DNA of 16,734 nucleotides from Erysipelotrichaceae bacterium (lineage in GTDB: Bacteria; Bacillota_I; Bacilli_A; Erysipelotrichales; Erysipelotrichaceae), in NCBI GenBank assembly GCA_900759455.1, contig CAAEVI010000104.1:1-16734 (forward strand), read 5' to 3'. A program made the translations under genes and the position numbers. The notes beneath the pieces were generated by a model. The model searched no databases. It saw only the letters and a list, made by a program, of their open reading frames with translations, and was not told the origin of the DNA. Below, in pieces: positions 1-8,330 of the stretch (its first letter is position 1; each line of letters opens with the position of its first letter).

Positions 1-87
1 GGCGACTGCAGCGGTGTGACACATTCCCTGTCTCATGCCAGTGCCAGCGGCGTGCATGTGGCCCGTCACCTCTGCGGCAAAGAATAA
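1..87 (+). CDS. FAD-dependent oxidoreductase, C-terminal end only
   Basis: This is the last 28 codons of a gene entering from the left, closed by TAA at 85-87. The visible residues include GDCSGVTHSLSHASASGV followed by HVARHL. That pattern matches the C-terminal FAD/nucleotide-binding segment of the COG2509-type 'uncharacterised FAD-dependent dehydrogenase' family, where a G-D-G/C-(S/A)-G-(V/I)-T motif precedes an Ala/Ser-rich helix ending in VAR. From family knowledge it would be a cytosolic flavoprotein of unknown substrate. The body of the protein is outside the window, so this rests on the C-terminal motif alone. A strong hairpin terminator begins five bases after the stop. Confidence 0.65.
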   Translation, partial: GDCSGVTHSLSHASASGVHVARHLCGKE

Positions 88-91
88 AAAC

Positions 92-130
92 AAAAGCATT
101 TCCGGATCGATGAAACGGAAATGCTTTTCC
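92..130. terminator. Bidirectional hairpin terminator between convergent genes
   Basis: A perfect 13-bp stem (92-104 with 116-128; arm AAAAGCATTTCCG) encloses an 11-nt loop. The outer pairs are A/T, so both strands end in a U-run, with extra T-rich sequence on the plus side to 134. It lies between the rightward gene ending at 87 and the leftward gene ending at 133, so it probably serves both. Confidence 0.85.
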
Positions 131-132
131 TT

Positions 133-738
133 TTATGCGATGCTTCTGTTCTTTTGATAATACACACAGGCACGGATAAAATAGCCGAAATAAACAATCT
201 TGACAATGGCTGCCGCCAAGGCAATGAAGGCAGCCAGGATCAGTCCTCTATACATTGCGGCAATGATGATGAAAACGATACTGACAACGATCATGATACT
301 GAAGGCTTTCCACAGTTTCAGCAAAAGATCGCCTTTAAGATCAGCTCCCGTATTGATCTGCAACTCCTGAACACCTTTTGTCAGCCGATAAGTGATCATT
401 AAATCAAGAACCATTACAGCAACCGCATAGATAAGAGCGATTACAATAATTATGATCTGTTGCCTTCCATCCAGCATAGAGAGAGAAGACGCATCCGTAA
501 TCGAACCAAGATCGATGGACAGAGTAGCAGTCACCGAAATCACTGATAAAACGACAACAAGCAGCTGTAACCCCAACATTACCGCCGCATAAGGAATTGT
601 TTTTTTGAAAGATTGTCCCTCCTGCTTCATCTGAATACAGCCAAGCAAAATCAAAAGATAAGCAACAGGGCCTGTGATCAGCTGTGCATTTTCTATGTTC
701 AGCATGGACAACCCGATCCCAATCGTGATCAAAATCAT
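133..738 (-). CDS. Uncharacterised polytopic membrane protein (201 aa)
   Basis: I do not recognise the family. The chosen start at 738 has GGAGG at 746-750, seven bases upstream; an ATG ten codons earlier has no comparable site. The protein is very hydrophobic, with about five predicted membrane segments near residues 20-36, 50-72, 94-116, 144-162 and 165-190. A polar loop lies around 120-142 and the C-terminus is basic (YYQKNRS). There are no catalytic motifs or conserved cysteines. It stands alone: it converges with the flavoprotein gene on its 3' side and diverges from addB on its 5' side. It is probably an integral membrane protein of unknown role. Confidence 0.75.
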   Translation of the reverse strand: MILITIGIGLSMLNIENAQLITGPVAYLLILLGCIQMKQEGQSFKKTIPYAAVMLGLQLLVVVLSVISVTATLSIDLGSITDASSLSMLDGRQQIIIIVIALIYAVAVMVLDLMITYRLTKGVQELQINTGADLKGDLLLKLWKAFSIMIVVSIVFIIIAAMYRGLILAAFIALAAAIVKIVYFGYFIRACVYYQKNRSIA

Positions 739-1031
739 AATTTTTCCTCCTTTTCCCGATATGAACAAGGCAGAAAATCATTGAAAATATTATAAATTCA
801 AATTCTTTCGGCAAGCCTGCATGATGATCACTGCCTTATCTTTAATCTCAGTATAACACTGTGTACCTCTCTTTAAAAGCTGCTCTTTAAGTTTTTTTTG
901 TATCGTTCAGATTCCATAATACAATCTATATGAAAGAACAGAAAGAATGAAGTCCTGACGTTTGACACTGTTTTTGTATTTTTGTTAAAATTTCAGTAAT
1001 ATCTGAATGAAATGATGAAGAAGGTGATCCT
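739..1031. other. Divergent intergenic region upstream of addB
   Basis: No convincing gene is seen in this 293-base gap. On the minus strand a weak promoter candidate for the membrane-protein gene is TATACT (complement of 850-855) with TTTAAA (872-877) 16 bp upstream. On the plus strand the addB promoter occupies 962-991. A 136-codon minus-strand frame running through 404-814 is a shadow of the membrane-protein gene. Confidence 0.5.
962..991 (+). promoter_or_regulatory. Sigma-A-type promoter of addBA
   Basis: TTGACA (962-967) is a perfect -35 box. It is separated by 18 bp from TAAAAT (986-991), which matches five of six bases of the -10 consensus. Transcription would start near 998, about 35 bases ahead of the addB ATG. 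The addB ribosome site AAGGTGAT lies near 1021-1028. Confidence 0.7.
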
Positions 1032-3749
1032 ATGCAGATGTTTGAACAACTGCCTTTCGGCAGCATTGTATTAATAGACGATTCGCTTCGTCTGCTTTTT
1101 CAACAGTCTTTGTTAAAGAAAAAAAAGGGATTATTCGGTGTTTCTTTCCTTTCTTTGTCTGCCTGGATGAAACAGCTTCATCCATCAGAGGGAATCAGCA
1201 AAGAACAGACGCTGTTTTCATATCGCCGGCTTTTGCGGGAACACAGTGCTTCTTTTCCGATCTTTTCGCTCCAGTTCAATGATCATTCCTTTCTGCAGCA
1301 GTGTACGGACTTTCTGGGGGAATGCAAGACCAGCAATGCCGATCTAAAATTGCTTCCGGAACGAAATGAAAATGAAAAAGAGCTCAAACGGATCCTGCAG
1401 CTGCTTGAACCGCTACCTCATCCGGCAGATGAACAGATCAAGGCTATGGAGACGCTTTGCTTGCTCGAAGACTGTTCTCATATTTTCATTTACCCTTCTT
1501 TTTTCACGCTGACACAGCAGAAGGCAGTGGATCTGCTCATTGAACGAGGGGCCTGTTACCTTGATCGTGAACAAGCGTGCACGCAGATGGAATTTTATCA
1601 TGCAGTCAATATGCGGCAGGAAATCGAAGGCATCGCACAGCAGATCATCGAGCGAAAAGCAGATAGTGAAGATATTTCGATCTGCGTGCTCGATCCATTT
1701 TATGAGCAGCTGTGTGAACAGATCTTTAATCGTTACAACATTCCGTATACGATTCTCTCTGCTTCTGCCACGGATACTTTGCTGATGCAGATGCAGACCT
1801 GCCTGCAGTATTTCTTTGATCCCTGCTTTGACCATCAGCAGGCTCTGCTTTCCTGCGGCATCTTTACCAGTGAATGTGATGCACTGGCCCGTTATCTAAA
1901 ACATTTTTCCCTCGATCTGCGTGACAGGATCATCCCGAGAACCGCTGATTTGACAGCAGGGCCTCTGTTTGACGATTACTCCATTTCGCGGCTGCAGCAG
2001 CTGGAACAGCAGGCCATCGAACAACAGGAGGCAATTTCGCCGATCCTTGAAAAAGCTATCGAACTTACGCCTCAGGAAATCCTCGCGTATGTCTGTGAAC
2101 TGTTTGCCAGCCGTTACCCTTCTCCTTCTTTTGAACAGATCAGGATCATGAATAAGATCCAGGATCTGTTTGCGAAAGTATATGAATGGATCCTGAGCAA
2201 GGATGATCTCGGCTTCCTATGCCAGCTATTAAAAAATCTGCAGTTTTCTCAGGGAGCGAATGAACTTTGCGGCGTAGTGATCCACAATAGGAAACAGCTG
2301 CACTTTGAACGAAAGATCCGTTACATCTGCGGAGCGACAATGAAAGCATGGCCGGGATTTCAGGCAGAGAGCGGCATTTTTGACGAACATTACCGCGAAG
2401 CTTTGCCATTGGCAACGATGGAAGCACGCTATCAGCATCATACAGCACAATGTGAACGTTATTTCAATGCCCAGACACAGCTGATCGTCACCTATCCTGC
2501 CGGAAGCTATGAAGGAAAAGCAAATGAAGCCAGCCTGGAGATCGAACAGCTGATGCACAACAGACAGGTAAAGGAACAGGCTCTACTGCTAAAAGCCACT
2601 CATTCCTATGTTATGCGAAATCACGTGTTAAATGCGTCATTGGCACGCAGACTGTATCTCAAAAACAATGAACTGAAAGGCTCTGTTTCCTCTCTGGAAC
2701 GATACCGACAGTGTCCTTTTTCCTATTTTCTTCGTTACGGTCTGCACCTGAAAAAGCAGAAAAACGATATCGACAATGCCAAGATCGGTTCGCTTGCTCA
2801 TCAGCTGCTGCAAGAGCTTTGTGAAACTTACGGAAAAGCTTATGTGGAAACATCGGCACAGGATCTCGAAAAGCGGATCAGCAGTGAGCTGACAGCACTT
2901 CATCTGCTGTATCCGGACCGGAAAAAGGAACTGGAACAGTTACAGAAACGGCTGATTGCCCAAATGGAAGCATTGCTGCAGATGCTGTCTTCTCTGGAAG
3001 AACATAATCATCTCACACCGCGTTTTCAGGAACAGCCGTTTCAGTATTCCCTTGCTCTGCCTGCCGGAAAACTGTGTATGAACGGGGTCATTGACCGCGT
3101 TGATGCAAGCAATCATATGGCTGTTGTCCTCGATTACAAAAGCAGCAAAAAAACATTGAGCAATGCCAAGGTCAGCAGCGGCCTGCAAATGCAGCTGCTG
3201 ACTTACGCCATCGTGCTCCTGGAAGATGAACAGGGCGTCTTCAAAGACATCAAAGAAGTGCTCGGCGCCTTTTATATTTCCATGAAGCAGGAAACAACGA
3301 CACAGCCGGCCATGAAAATAAACCGCGTAAAAAAAGAATGCACAGTGACAGACACCGACATGATGCTGGATGAATTAAAGAAAAAGCAGCGGCTGAGCGG
3401 CTGGATCTTTTCAACAGACATCGATCTGTTTGATGACAATGCCGAGCATGTCGCAAACCTGAAATACACGAAAGACGGGGTGGTTCCCCGTGACAAAAAC
3501 AGTCTTCGTTCCCTGGAACTGTTACAAAAAGGCATGAAGAATATCCTGGTCTACCTTGCCATGCGCATTTTAGACGGAAAGATCGAATGTGAGCCTTGTG
3601 AAGGGGCATGCGATTTCTGTGAATTCCACAGTATCTGCCGTTATCACGGCCAGCCGCTGCTCAAAGAAGCGATCATCGATGACCAGGGCGAATACTGTAT
3701 CAGTCAGCCGACCGCCAGAAAGGAGAAAGACAATGCCGAAATGGAATGA
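1032..3749 (+). CDS. addB: AddB, ATP-dependent helicase-nuclease subunit B
   Basis: AddB is the partner of AddA in the AddAB complex, which processes double-strand DNA ends for recombination. Visible features: an iron-sulphur staple with C561 (in RYRQCPF) and the C-terminal set C860-x2-C863-x5-C869, and the C-terminal PD-(D/E)xK nuclease core with D688 (GVIDRVD) and D701-Y-K703 (LDYKSS). At 905 aa it is shorter than Bacillus AddB (about 1,160 aa). I see no N-terminal Walker A motif, which Bacillus AddB has; the N-terminus starts directly in the degenerate helicase-like fold. The start ATG has AAGGTGAT just upstream. The last 17 bp overlap addA, which is typical of translational coupling within this operon. 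Confidence 0.92.
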   Translation: MQMFEQLPFGSIVLIDDSLRLLFQQSLLKKKKGLFGVSFLSLSAWMKQLHPSEGISKEQTLFSYRRLLREHSASFPIFSLQFNDHSFLQQCTDFLGECKTSNADLKLLPERNENEKELKRILQLLEPLPHPADEQIKAMETLCLLEDCSHIFIYPSFFTLTQQKAVDLLIERGACYLDREQACTQMEFYHAVNMRQEIEGIAQQIIERKADSEDISICVLDPFYEQLCEQIFNRYNIPYTILSASATDTLLMQMQTCLQYFFDPCFDHQQALLSCGIFTSECDALARYLKHFSLDLRDRIIPRTADLTAGPLFDDYSISRLQQLEQQAIEQQEAISPILEKAIELTPQEILAYVCELFASRYPSPSFEQIRIMNKIQDLFAKVYEWILSKDDLGFLCQLLKNLQFSQGANELCGVVIHNRKQLHFERKIRYICGATMKAWPGFQAESGIFDEHYREALPLATMEARYQHHTAQCERYFNAQTQLIVTYPAGSYEGKANEASLEIEQLMHNRQVKEQALLLKATHSYVMRNHVLNASLARRLYLKNNELKGSVSSLERYRQCPFSYFLRYGLHLKKQKNDIDNAKIGSLAHQLLQELCETYGKAYVETSAQDLEKRISSELTALHLLYPDRKKELEQLQKRLIAQMEALLQMLSSLEEHNHLTPRFQEQPFQYSLALPAGKLCMNGVIDRVDASNHMAVVLDYKSSKKTLSNAKVSSGLQMQLLTYAIVLLEDEQGVFKDIKEVLGAFYISMKQETTTQPAMKINRVKKECTVTDTDMMLDELKKKQRLSGWIFSTDIDLFDDNAEHVANLKYTKDGVVPRDKNSLRSLELLQKGMKNILVYLAMRILDGKIECEPCEGACDFCEFHSICRYHGQPLLKEAIIDDQGEYCISQPTARKEKDNAEME

Positions 3750-6700
3750 ACAGCAGCGTCGTGCTGTTGAAACAAGAGAACGTAATATCCTTGTTTCCGC
3801 TTCTGCCGGAAGCGGAAAAACAACTGTCCTCGTCGGGCGGTTAATGGATCTGGTCATCAAAGACAAGATCAGTGTTGACCAGATCCTGGCCATGACTTTC
3901 ACCGAGGCGGCGGCCAACGAAATGAAAAAAAGACTGTCTGCATCACTGCAGCAGGAAATCGCTCAGACACAGGACGAAAAGATCCTTTCTCATTTAAGGT
4001 GCCAGCTGACACTGCTTCAGGATGCACAAATTTCAACCATTCACTCCTTTTGTCTTTCCATCCTGCAGCGATATTACTATGTCATCGGCTGCAGTGCCCG
4101 GCAGATCCAGAATATTGCCGATAACGCCCAGATGGAAGGAATGCGCCAAAACGCTATGGAACAGACACTGAATCTGCATCAGGGAGATGCGCTCAGTGCA
4201 CTGGCCAAATTATTTTCAATGCGCATTGAAGAAAAAAAGGATCTTTGCGGCGCCATCGAAACCCTGGCTGCGATGGCCGGCAGTTCTCCCGATCCGCAGC
4301 AATGGCTGGATCAATGCATCCTTCCATACCGCTGTACATCATTGGATGACCTTCCAGCGGATATCCGCCGCGGCTTTTTTTCCTACCTCAAACTGAAACA
4401 GACACAGATCTCTCAAGCGCTTGCTCAGATCAAGGATCTGTTCTTCTATGATTATCCTGAAAAAACGGCGCATATCGAAAAAATCAATCTGAAAGACCGA
4501 TTGTATCAGCAGGCAGAGGAAGCACTCAATGCCATGGATTATGAAGGCTATCGACGTGCCTTTATCACGAGCAGTGCTCAGCCGATGCCGCGTACGCCCA
4601 ATAAGGATGATCTGCGCTATGCCCGTTTTAAAGACATGCTTGTAGAAAGCGAGGACGCGCTTGCCTCGATTTTATTTGATTCAGAGACCCTGCTGCATGA
4701 TCTTCACGATTCTGCGGGAGTTGTTGAAACACTGGTTGCATGCACGCGCACCTATCTCGAGGTCTATCAGAAGCTGAAACAGCAGGCACAGGTCATTGAT
4801 TTCGATGACATGGAACATTTTGCCCTGCAGATCCTCACTGCCAACGACCACGCTATCGCAAAGGAATATCAAAAACGTTTCTCCGTGATCATGGTCGATG
4901 AATTTCAGGACAGCAATGACATTCAGGATACGATCGTACAGCTGATTGCGCGAAGCAACAATGTATTCAGGGTCGGCGATGTCAAACAGTCTATTTACGG
5001 TTTCCGCCATGCCCGTCCGCAGATCATGCAGTCATATATCGATCACCCTAAAGAAACAGACGAAGTGATCTATCTCTCCAATAACTATCGTTCCAGTGAA
5101 ACGCTGGTCGAATTCAATAATGTCTTTTACCAGAAGCTGATGAATCTTCCTTCGTTTTCAAGTTCTTACCGTACACAGGACTGTGTCAGCATCGGCGGTC
5201 CCTGGCAGCAGGCTGTCAAGGAACCGATCCATTTTCAGGCCCTGCTCCTGAATGAACTGAAAGAGCAGGAAGCCTTTGCCAACATGAATCAACGGCAGAT
5301 CAAAGCGCTCTGGATTGCCTCGCAAATCAAAAAAATGCATGAAGAAAGAAAACTCGCATGGAAAGACTTCGTCGTGCTTGTCCGCAGCAATCATAACAAA
5401 GACGATCTGCGTACAGCCTTCGATCAGCTTCATCTACCTTATTTTATCGAAATCAAGCACGGTTTTTATCAGTCCAGTGCAATCGAGCTGATCCTTTCCG
5501 CCCTTGCTTTTCTTCGTGATCCGCATGATGATATTGCCTTTGCCTCCATCGCTCTTTCGCCTTTGCTTGATTTCAACGAAAACCAGCTGGCACAGGCCCG
5601 TTTAAAGCGTAAAGACAAGGAATCATTTTATCAGTATTTCAGTTCAGATCCCGATGCATCTTTCCAGGCGTTGGACGCTGTTTTGAAAAAACGAAACCTT
5701 CCGATCCACTCCCTGCTCAATGAACTGTACGATCTCAATGACTACTACAGCACCTCCACTTCCCTGCAGGAAAAAACAAATCTGGATCTGCTTTATCAGC
5801 GGGCTGTTGCTTTCGAACAGGAACAAAGCAGTGACTTGTATGCCTTCATCGATTTTATCGATTCCATCAAGGATGCCCAGAGCGGTGAAGCTAATCCGAT
5901 TTCATCCGATGACGATGTCATCCGTGTCATGAGCATCCATCAGTCAAAGGGACTGCAGTTTCCTATTGTTTTTCTGTGGTCCAATCATGCACAGGCCGCA
6001 CTGGATTTCCGTTCGCCGTTTCTGTTCGACCCTGACCTCGGCATCGGCATTCGCTCCATGGACAGCAACTGCATCCTTCGTCCAAGTATTGTACGCATCG
6101 CCATGCAGCATAAAAAGGACCGTGAGCAGCTGGAAGAAGAAATGCGCATCCTTTATGTTGCCACGACCCGTGCCCAGAATGAGATGTACATCGTAGACTG
6201 TATCCGCTCCCTGGAACTTTATCAGCAGGAGCTGACCACCGCCTCTGTCTTTTCAAGATGCGGCTATACCGGATGGTTCCTGCAGGCTTTTTCGCAAGAA
6301 CCTTCCGCACTGTTCCACCTGGAAACCGTCACATCTTCCTTTGATACTGCTCCTCTTGAGAAAACCAGATCCGAAAAACAGGCCATCCGGCATTACGAAA
6401 AACAAAGCAGCGTTCTTTCCGGCATCAGTGCTTCCCAGCGCAAACAGAAGCAAAGCTTTCCGCTCTTTGATCCTAAGGCTTCACAAAGTACAGGAGCAAT
6501 GCGGGGAACCATGCTTCATGAAATCGCAGCCGGACTGCTTCCTCCTTTCTCAGACGAACAGATCATCACATTATTTAAAGACAAAGGCATCGAGCCTGCC
6601 GCAAACGATCTGCGTCAGCTTCATGAGCTGATCATCGATCCGCAGTATATCCGCTGGTGCTCATATCCTCATGTCTATCGCGAGCTCCCTTACAGTGCCA

Positions 6701-6939
6701 GAATCAAAGATGAGCTGCTTTACGGCTACATTGACTTTATGGCCGTAAATGAGAAAGAAATCATCATTATCGACTATAAGAGCGACCATCTGGAAGACAG
6801 CGCTGCTTTCGTCGACAATTATGCCATACAGCTGCAGACTTACGCTGATGCTGTACGCACCATGTATCCGGACCATATGATCCAGACATGGATTTACTCC
6901 TTTTATCTCTCAGAATTTATTGCAGTCGATCTAAAATAA
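3733..6939 (+). CDS. addA: AddA, ATP-dependent helicase-nuclease subunit A
   Basis: AddA is the UvrD-like 3'-5' helicase and nuclease motor of AddAB. I place the start at ATG 3733, behind AGGAG (3721-3725), because the upstream in-frame extension lies inside addB and is not helicase-like. Motifs in order: Walker A SASAGSGKT with K29; Walker B VDEFQDSND with D389/E390; GDVKQSIYGFRHARP (motif III region); VMSIHQSKGLQFP (motif V); LYVATTRAQ with R813 (motif VI). The C-terminal PD-(D/E)xK nuclease has GTMLHEI, D1001 (GYIDF) and D1014-Y-K1016 (IDYKSDH). Both subunits therefore keep intact nuclease residues. The length of 1,068 aa is somewhat below the usual 1,200 or so. Confidence 0.95.
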   Translation: MPKWNEQQRRAVETRERNILVSASAGSGKTTVLVGRLMDLVIKDKISVDQILAMTFTEAAANEMKKRLSASLQQEIAQTQDEKILSHLRCQLTLLQDAQISTIHSFCLSILQRYYYVIGCSARQIQNIADNAQMEGMRQNAMEQTLNLHQGDALSALAKLFSMRIEEKKDLCGAIETLAAMAGSSPDPQQWLDQCILPYRCTSLDDLPADIRRGFFSYLKLKQTQISQALAQIKDLFFYDYPEKTAHIEKINLKDRLYQQAEEALNAMDYEGYRRAFITSSAQPMPRTPNKDDLRYARFKDMLVESEDALASILFDSETLLHDLHDSAGVVETLVACTRTYLEVYQKLKQQAQVIDFDDMEHFALQILTANDHAIAKEYQKRFSVIMVDEFQDSNDIQDTIVQLIARSNNVFRVGDVKQSIYGFRHARPQIMQSYIDHPKETDEVIYLSNNYRSSETLVEFNNVFYQKLMNLPSFSSSYRTQDCVSIGGPWQQAVKEPIHFQALLLNELKEQEAFANMNQRQIKALWIASQIKKMHEERKLAWKDFVVLVRSNHNKDDLRTAFDQLHLPYFIEIKHGFYQSSAIELILSALAFLRDPHDDIAFASIALSPLLDFNENQLAQARLKRKDKESFYQYFSSDPDASFQALDAVLKKRNLPIHSLLNELYDLNDYYSTSTSLQEKTNLDLLYQRAVAFEQEQSSDLYAFIDFIDSIKDAQSGEANPISSDDDVIRVMSIHQSKGLQFPIVFLWSNHAQAALDFRSPFLFDPDLGIGIRSMDSNCILRPSIVRIAMQHKKDREQLEEEMRILYVATTRAQNEMYIVDCIRSLELYQQELTTASVFSRCGYTGWFLQAFSQEPSALFHLETVTSSFDTAPLEKTRSEKQAIRHYEKQSSVLSGISASQRKQKQSFPLFDPKASQSTGAMRGTMLHEIAAGLLPPFSDEQIITLFKDKGIEPAANDLRQLHELIIDPQYIRWCSYPHVYRELPYSARIKDELLYGYIDFMAVNEKEIIIIDYKSDHLEDSAAFVDNYAIQLQTYADAVRTMYPDHMIQTWIYSFYLSEFIAVDLK

Positions 6940-6941
6940 AA

Positions 6942-6997
6942 AACGCAATGATCTTGTCCGCGGCAAAACGCGAAACTGAGATCATTGCGTTCTTTTT
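6942..6997. terminator. Terminator after addA, shared with the leftward gene
   Basis: A 13-bp stem pairs AACGCAATGATCT (6942-6954) with its exact complement at 6979-6991, followed by CTTTTT. The minus strand reads into GTTTTTTATTTTA, so the hairpin can also stop the leftward gene ending at 6996. The 24-nt loop contains a small CGCG-bearing inner fold. Confidence 0.85.
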
Positions 6998-7523
6998 ATA
7001 CCTGATGTGAATAGCTGAGATTAAACTGATGAAATGCATTTGCGATCGTATACATCACGCTGTTCAGCAGTCCGTCCTGGACACTTTCGATCAACAGCTG
7101 GATCACGTAATCGTCTTTGCCTTCATCCAAAATCAATATCAAAGCTACAAGCAGACAGTTCTGATGCAGATAATATTGATCACAGGATGCCTGCTCACTG
7201 ATGATTTGTTCAACATAACTGTTCTCGCTCAGCCCCTGCATGACCTCATGCGGTAATGCAGCCTGCCCGTTTTTATAAATAATTTCCTCATTCTGTTGAC
7301 GGATGCCAAAGCGCCGGCAGAAATCCTCGATGCGTTCCTTCATCGGCAGACGCCAGTCTTCAAATGCATCCAGTCGTCCGCTTCCATTCAGATCTTTAAA
7401 GCCGAAACCGTCTTCCTCCATGATCTGTACACCGGCATTGGGCTGATAACCGATATTTTTTCCTCCCTCATTAACGATCGTACAATGATCCTTATTATGT
7501 TTGAGAATCCATTTCGATTTCAT
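6996..7523 (-). CDS. Small protein resembling the N-terminal leader of GH3 beta-glucosidases, with an EF-hand-like loop
   Basis: The start at 7523 is chosen because AAGGA sits eight bases upstream; the ATGs at 7529 and 7532 are too close to that site. Residues 1-64 resemble the leader segment of many Firmicutes glycoside hydrolase family 3 enzymes: a basic start (MKSKWILKHN), TIVNEGG, a GVQIMEEDGFGFKDLN segment, then DWRLPMKERIEDF. Residues 44-55 (DLNGSGRLDAFE) have the spacing of a calcium-binding EF-hand/dockerin loop (D1, N3, S5, D9, E12). The 175-aa protein has no TIM barrel or catalytic Asp region. Residues 65-175 are soluble and helical-looking, and I do not recognise them. A catalytic role is not supported. 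It may be an orphan regulatory or structural domain that shares ancestry with the GH3 leader. It lies 75 bp downstream of the kinase-like gene. Confidence 0.6.
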   Translation of the reverse strand: MKSKWILKHNKDHCTIVNEGGKNIGYQPNAGVQIMEEDGFGFKDLNGSGRLDAFEDWRLPMKERIEDFCRRFGIRQQNEEIIYKNGQAALPHEVMQGLSENSYVEQIISEQASCDQYYLHQNCLLVALILILDEGKDDYVIQLLIESVQDGLLNSVMYTIANAFHQFNLSYSHQV

Positions 7524-7538
7524 TTTCATCATCCTTTC

Positions 7539-7577
7539 GACAACTCCACTATAACAAAGCGCTTTACACAAGTTGTC
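7539..7577 (-). promoter_or_regulatory. Nested palindromes and possible LacI-type operator before the GH3-leader-like gene
   Basis: A perfect palindrome AAAGCGCTTT (7556-7565) has the look of a LacI/GalR-family operator core. It lies inside a 7-bp inverted repeat, GACAACT (7539-7545) and AGTTGTC (7571-7577). On the minus strand the -10-like TATAGT (complement of 7548-7553) falls between the palindrome and the start codon, with no good -35. Repression or a leader hairpin are both possible; the function is inferred. Confidence 0.4.
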
Positions 7578-7598
7578 ATCAGAGTATGTGAAATTTTG

Positions 7599-8210
7599 TT
7601 ATGCATCGTCCCGCTGCATCTCTTTGACGATCGCTGCGAGATATTTTACGCATTGTTCGATTTCCATCCGGCTTGTATTGACCGTCATGGAATAATTAGA
7701 GAGGGCGCCCCATTTGCGATCTGTATAAAATTCATAGAAATTAGCACGCTTGCGGTCAAAACGACGAATTGTTTCTTCCGCATCTTTAGGATCAAGATGA
7801 TACAGCTCGATTCCTCTTTGCAGACGCTCCTTTTTATCCGCATAAATGAATAATGACAGTACATTTTCCTCGTCTTTCAAAACATAATCACCGCAGCGGC
7901 CGACGATGACAGCACTCTCTTTTGCGGCAATTTCCCGAATCAGCTTTGCCGCACTTTCAAATACCTTATTATTTACAGATAAAGATGCGACTTTGGACAG
8001 CGGTCCGTGACTTCCCACTTCATATAAGCCATTCTCTCCACGATTGTCATCCTGAAAAAAAGCGCTTGAAACTCCCAGTTTTTTCGTAATGTTTCCAAGA
8101 AAGACTTTATCATAGCAGACAATGCCCAATTCTTCTGCCAGCTTTTCTCCGATGATCTTTCCACCGCTGCCATACTGACGTGAAATCGTAATGATCACTT
8201 TTTTCGCCAT
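7599..8210 (-). CDS. Cytidylate kinase-like family protein
   Basis: This 203-aa P-loop protein resembles the Cytidylate_kin2 family (AAA-type NMP-kinase-like, not canonical Cmk). The P-loop is ISRQYGSGGKIIG at residues 9-21, followed by GEKLAEELG and CYDK, and then an internal IVGRCGDYVL segment typical of the family. The Arg-rich RFDRKRANFYEFYTDRKWG stretch fits the family's lid and substrate region. The start at 8210 has AGGGTG seven bases upstream; GTG and ATG codons three and two codons earlier lie too close to it. The family is widespread in Firmicutes and its true substrate is mostly untested, so nucleotide phosphorylation is inference. The GH3-leader-like gene follows and may be co-transcribed. 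Confidence 0.85.
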   Translation of the reverse strand: MAKKVIITISRQYGSGGKIIGEKLAEELGIVCYDKVFLGNITKKLGVSSAFFQDDNRGENGLYEVGSHGPLSKVASLSVNNKVFESAAKLIREIAAKESAVIVGRCGDYVLKDEENVLSLFIYADKKERLQRGIELYHLDPKDAEETIRRFDRKRANFYEFYTDRKWGALSNYSMTVNTSRMEIEQCVKYLAAIVKEMQRDDA

Positions 8211-8230
8211 ATACATCACCCTTTGGTTTT

Positions 8231-8259
8231 ATTATAACGCAAGCGTGTTTATCCTACAA
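8231..8259 (-). promoter_or_regulatory. Promoter of the kinase-like gene
   Basis: On the minus strand a perfect TATAAT (complement of 8231-8236) is preceded, after 17 bp, by TTGTAG (complement of 8254-8259), which keeps the TTG of the -35 box. The start codon lies about 20 bases downstream, giving a short leader. Confidence 0.55.
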
Positions 8260-8284
8260 ATCATATTCTGAGATCTCAAAATTA

Positions 8285-8293
8285 TGCTATATT
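8285..8293 (+). promoter_or_regulatory. Possible extended -10 promoter of the oxidoreductase gene
   Basis: TATATT (8288-8293) is preceded by TG at 8285-8286, an extended -10 arrangement. No good -35 box is visible; the nearest is TTCTGA at 8266-8271. It points away from the kinase-like gene's promoter, in a shared divergent intergenic region. Confidence 0.35.
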
Positions 8294-8330
8294 AAATACA
8301 GGAAACAATGACTGCATGAAGGAGGAACTT

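Noticed and set aside
404..814. 136-codon minus-strand frame overlapping the membrane protein gene
   Set aside because: It is a shifted frame of the membrane gene with cysteine- and histidine-rich, unnatural composition and no ribosome site; the other frame has a clear start and membrane helices.
7296..7853. 185-codon plus-strand frame
   Set aside because: It is antisense to the kinase-like and GH3-leader-like genes and spans their promoter; there is no ribosome site.
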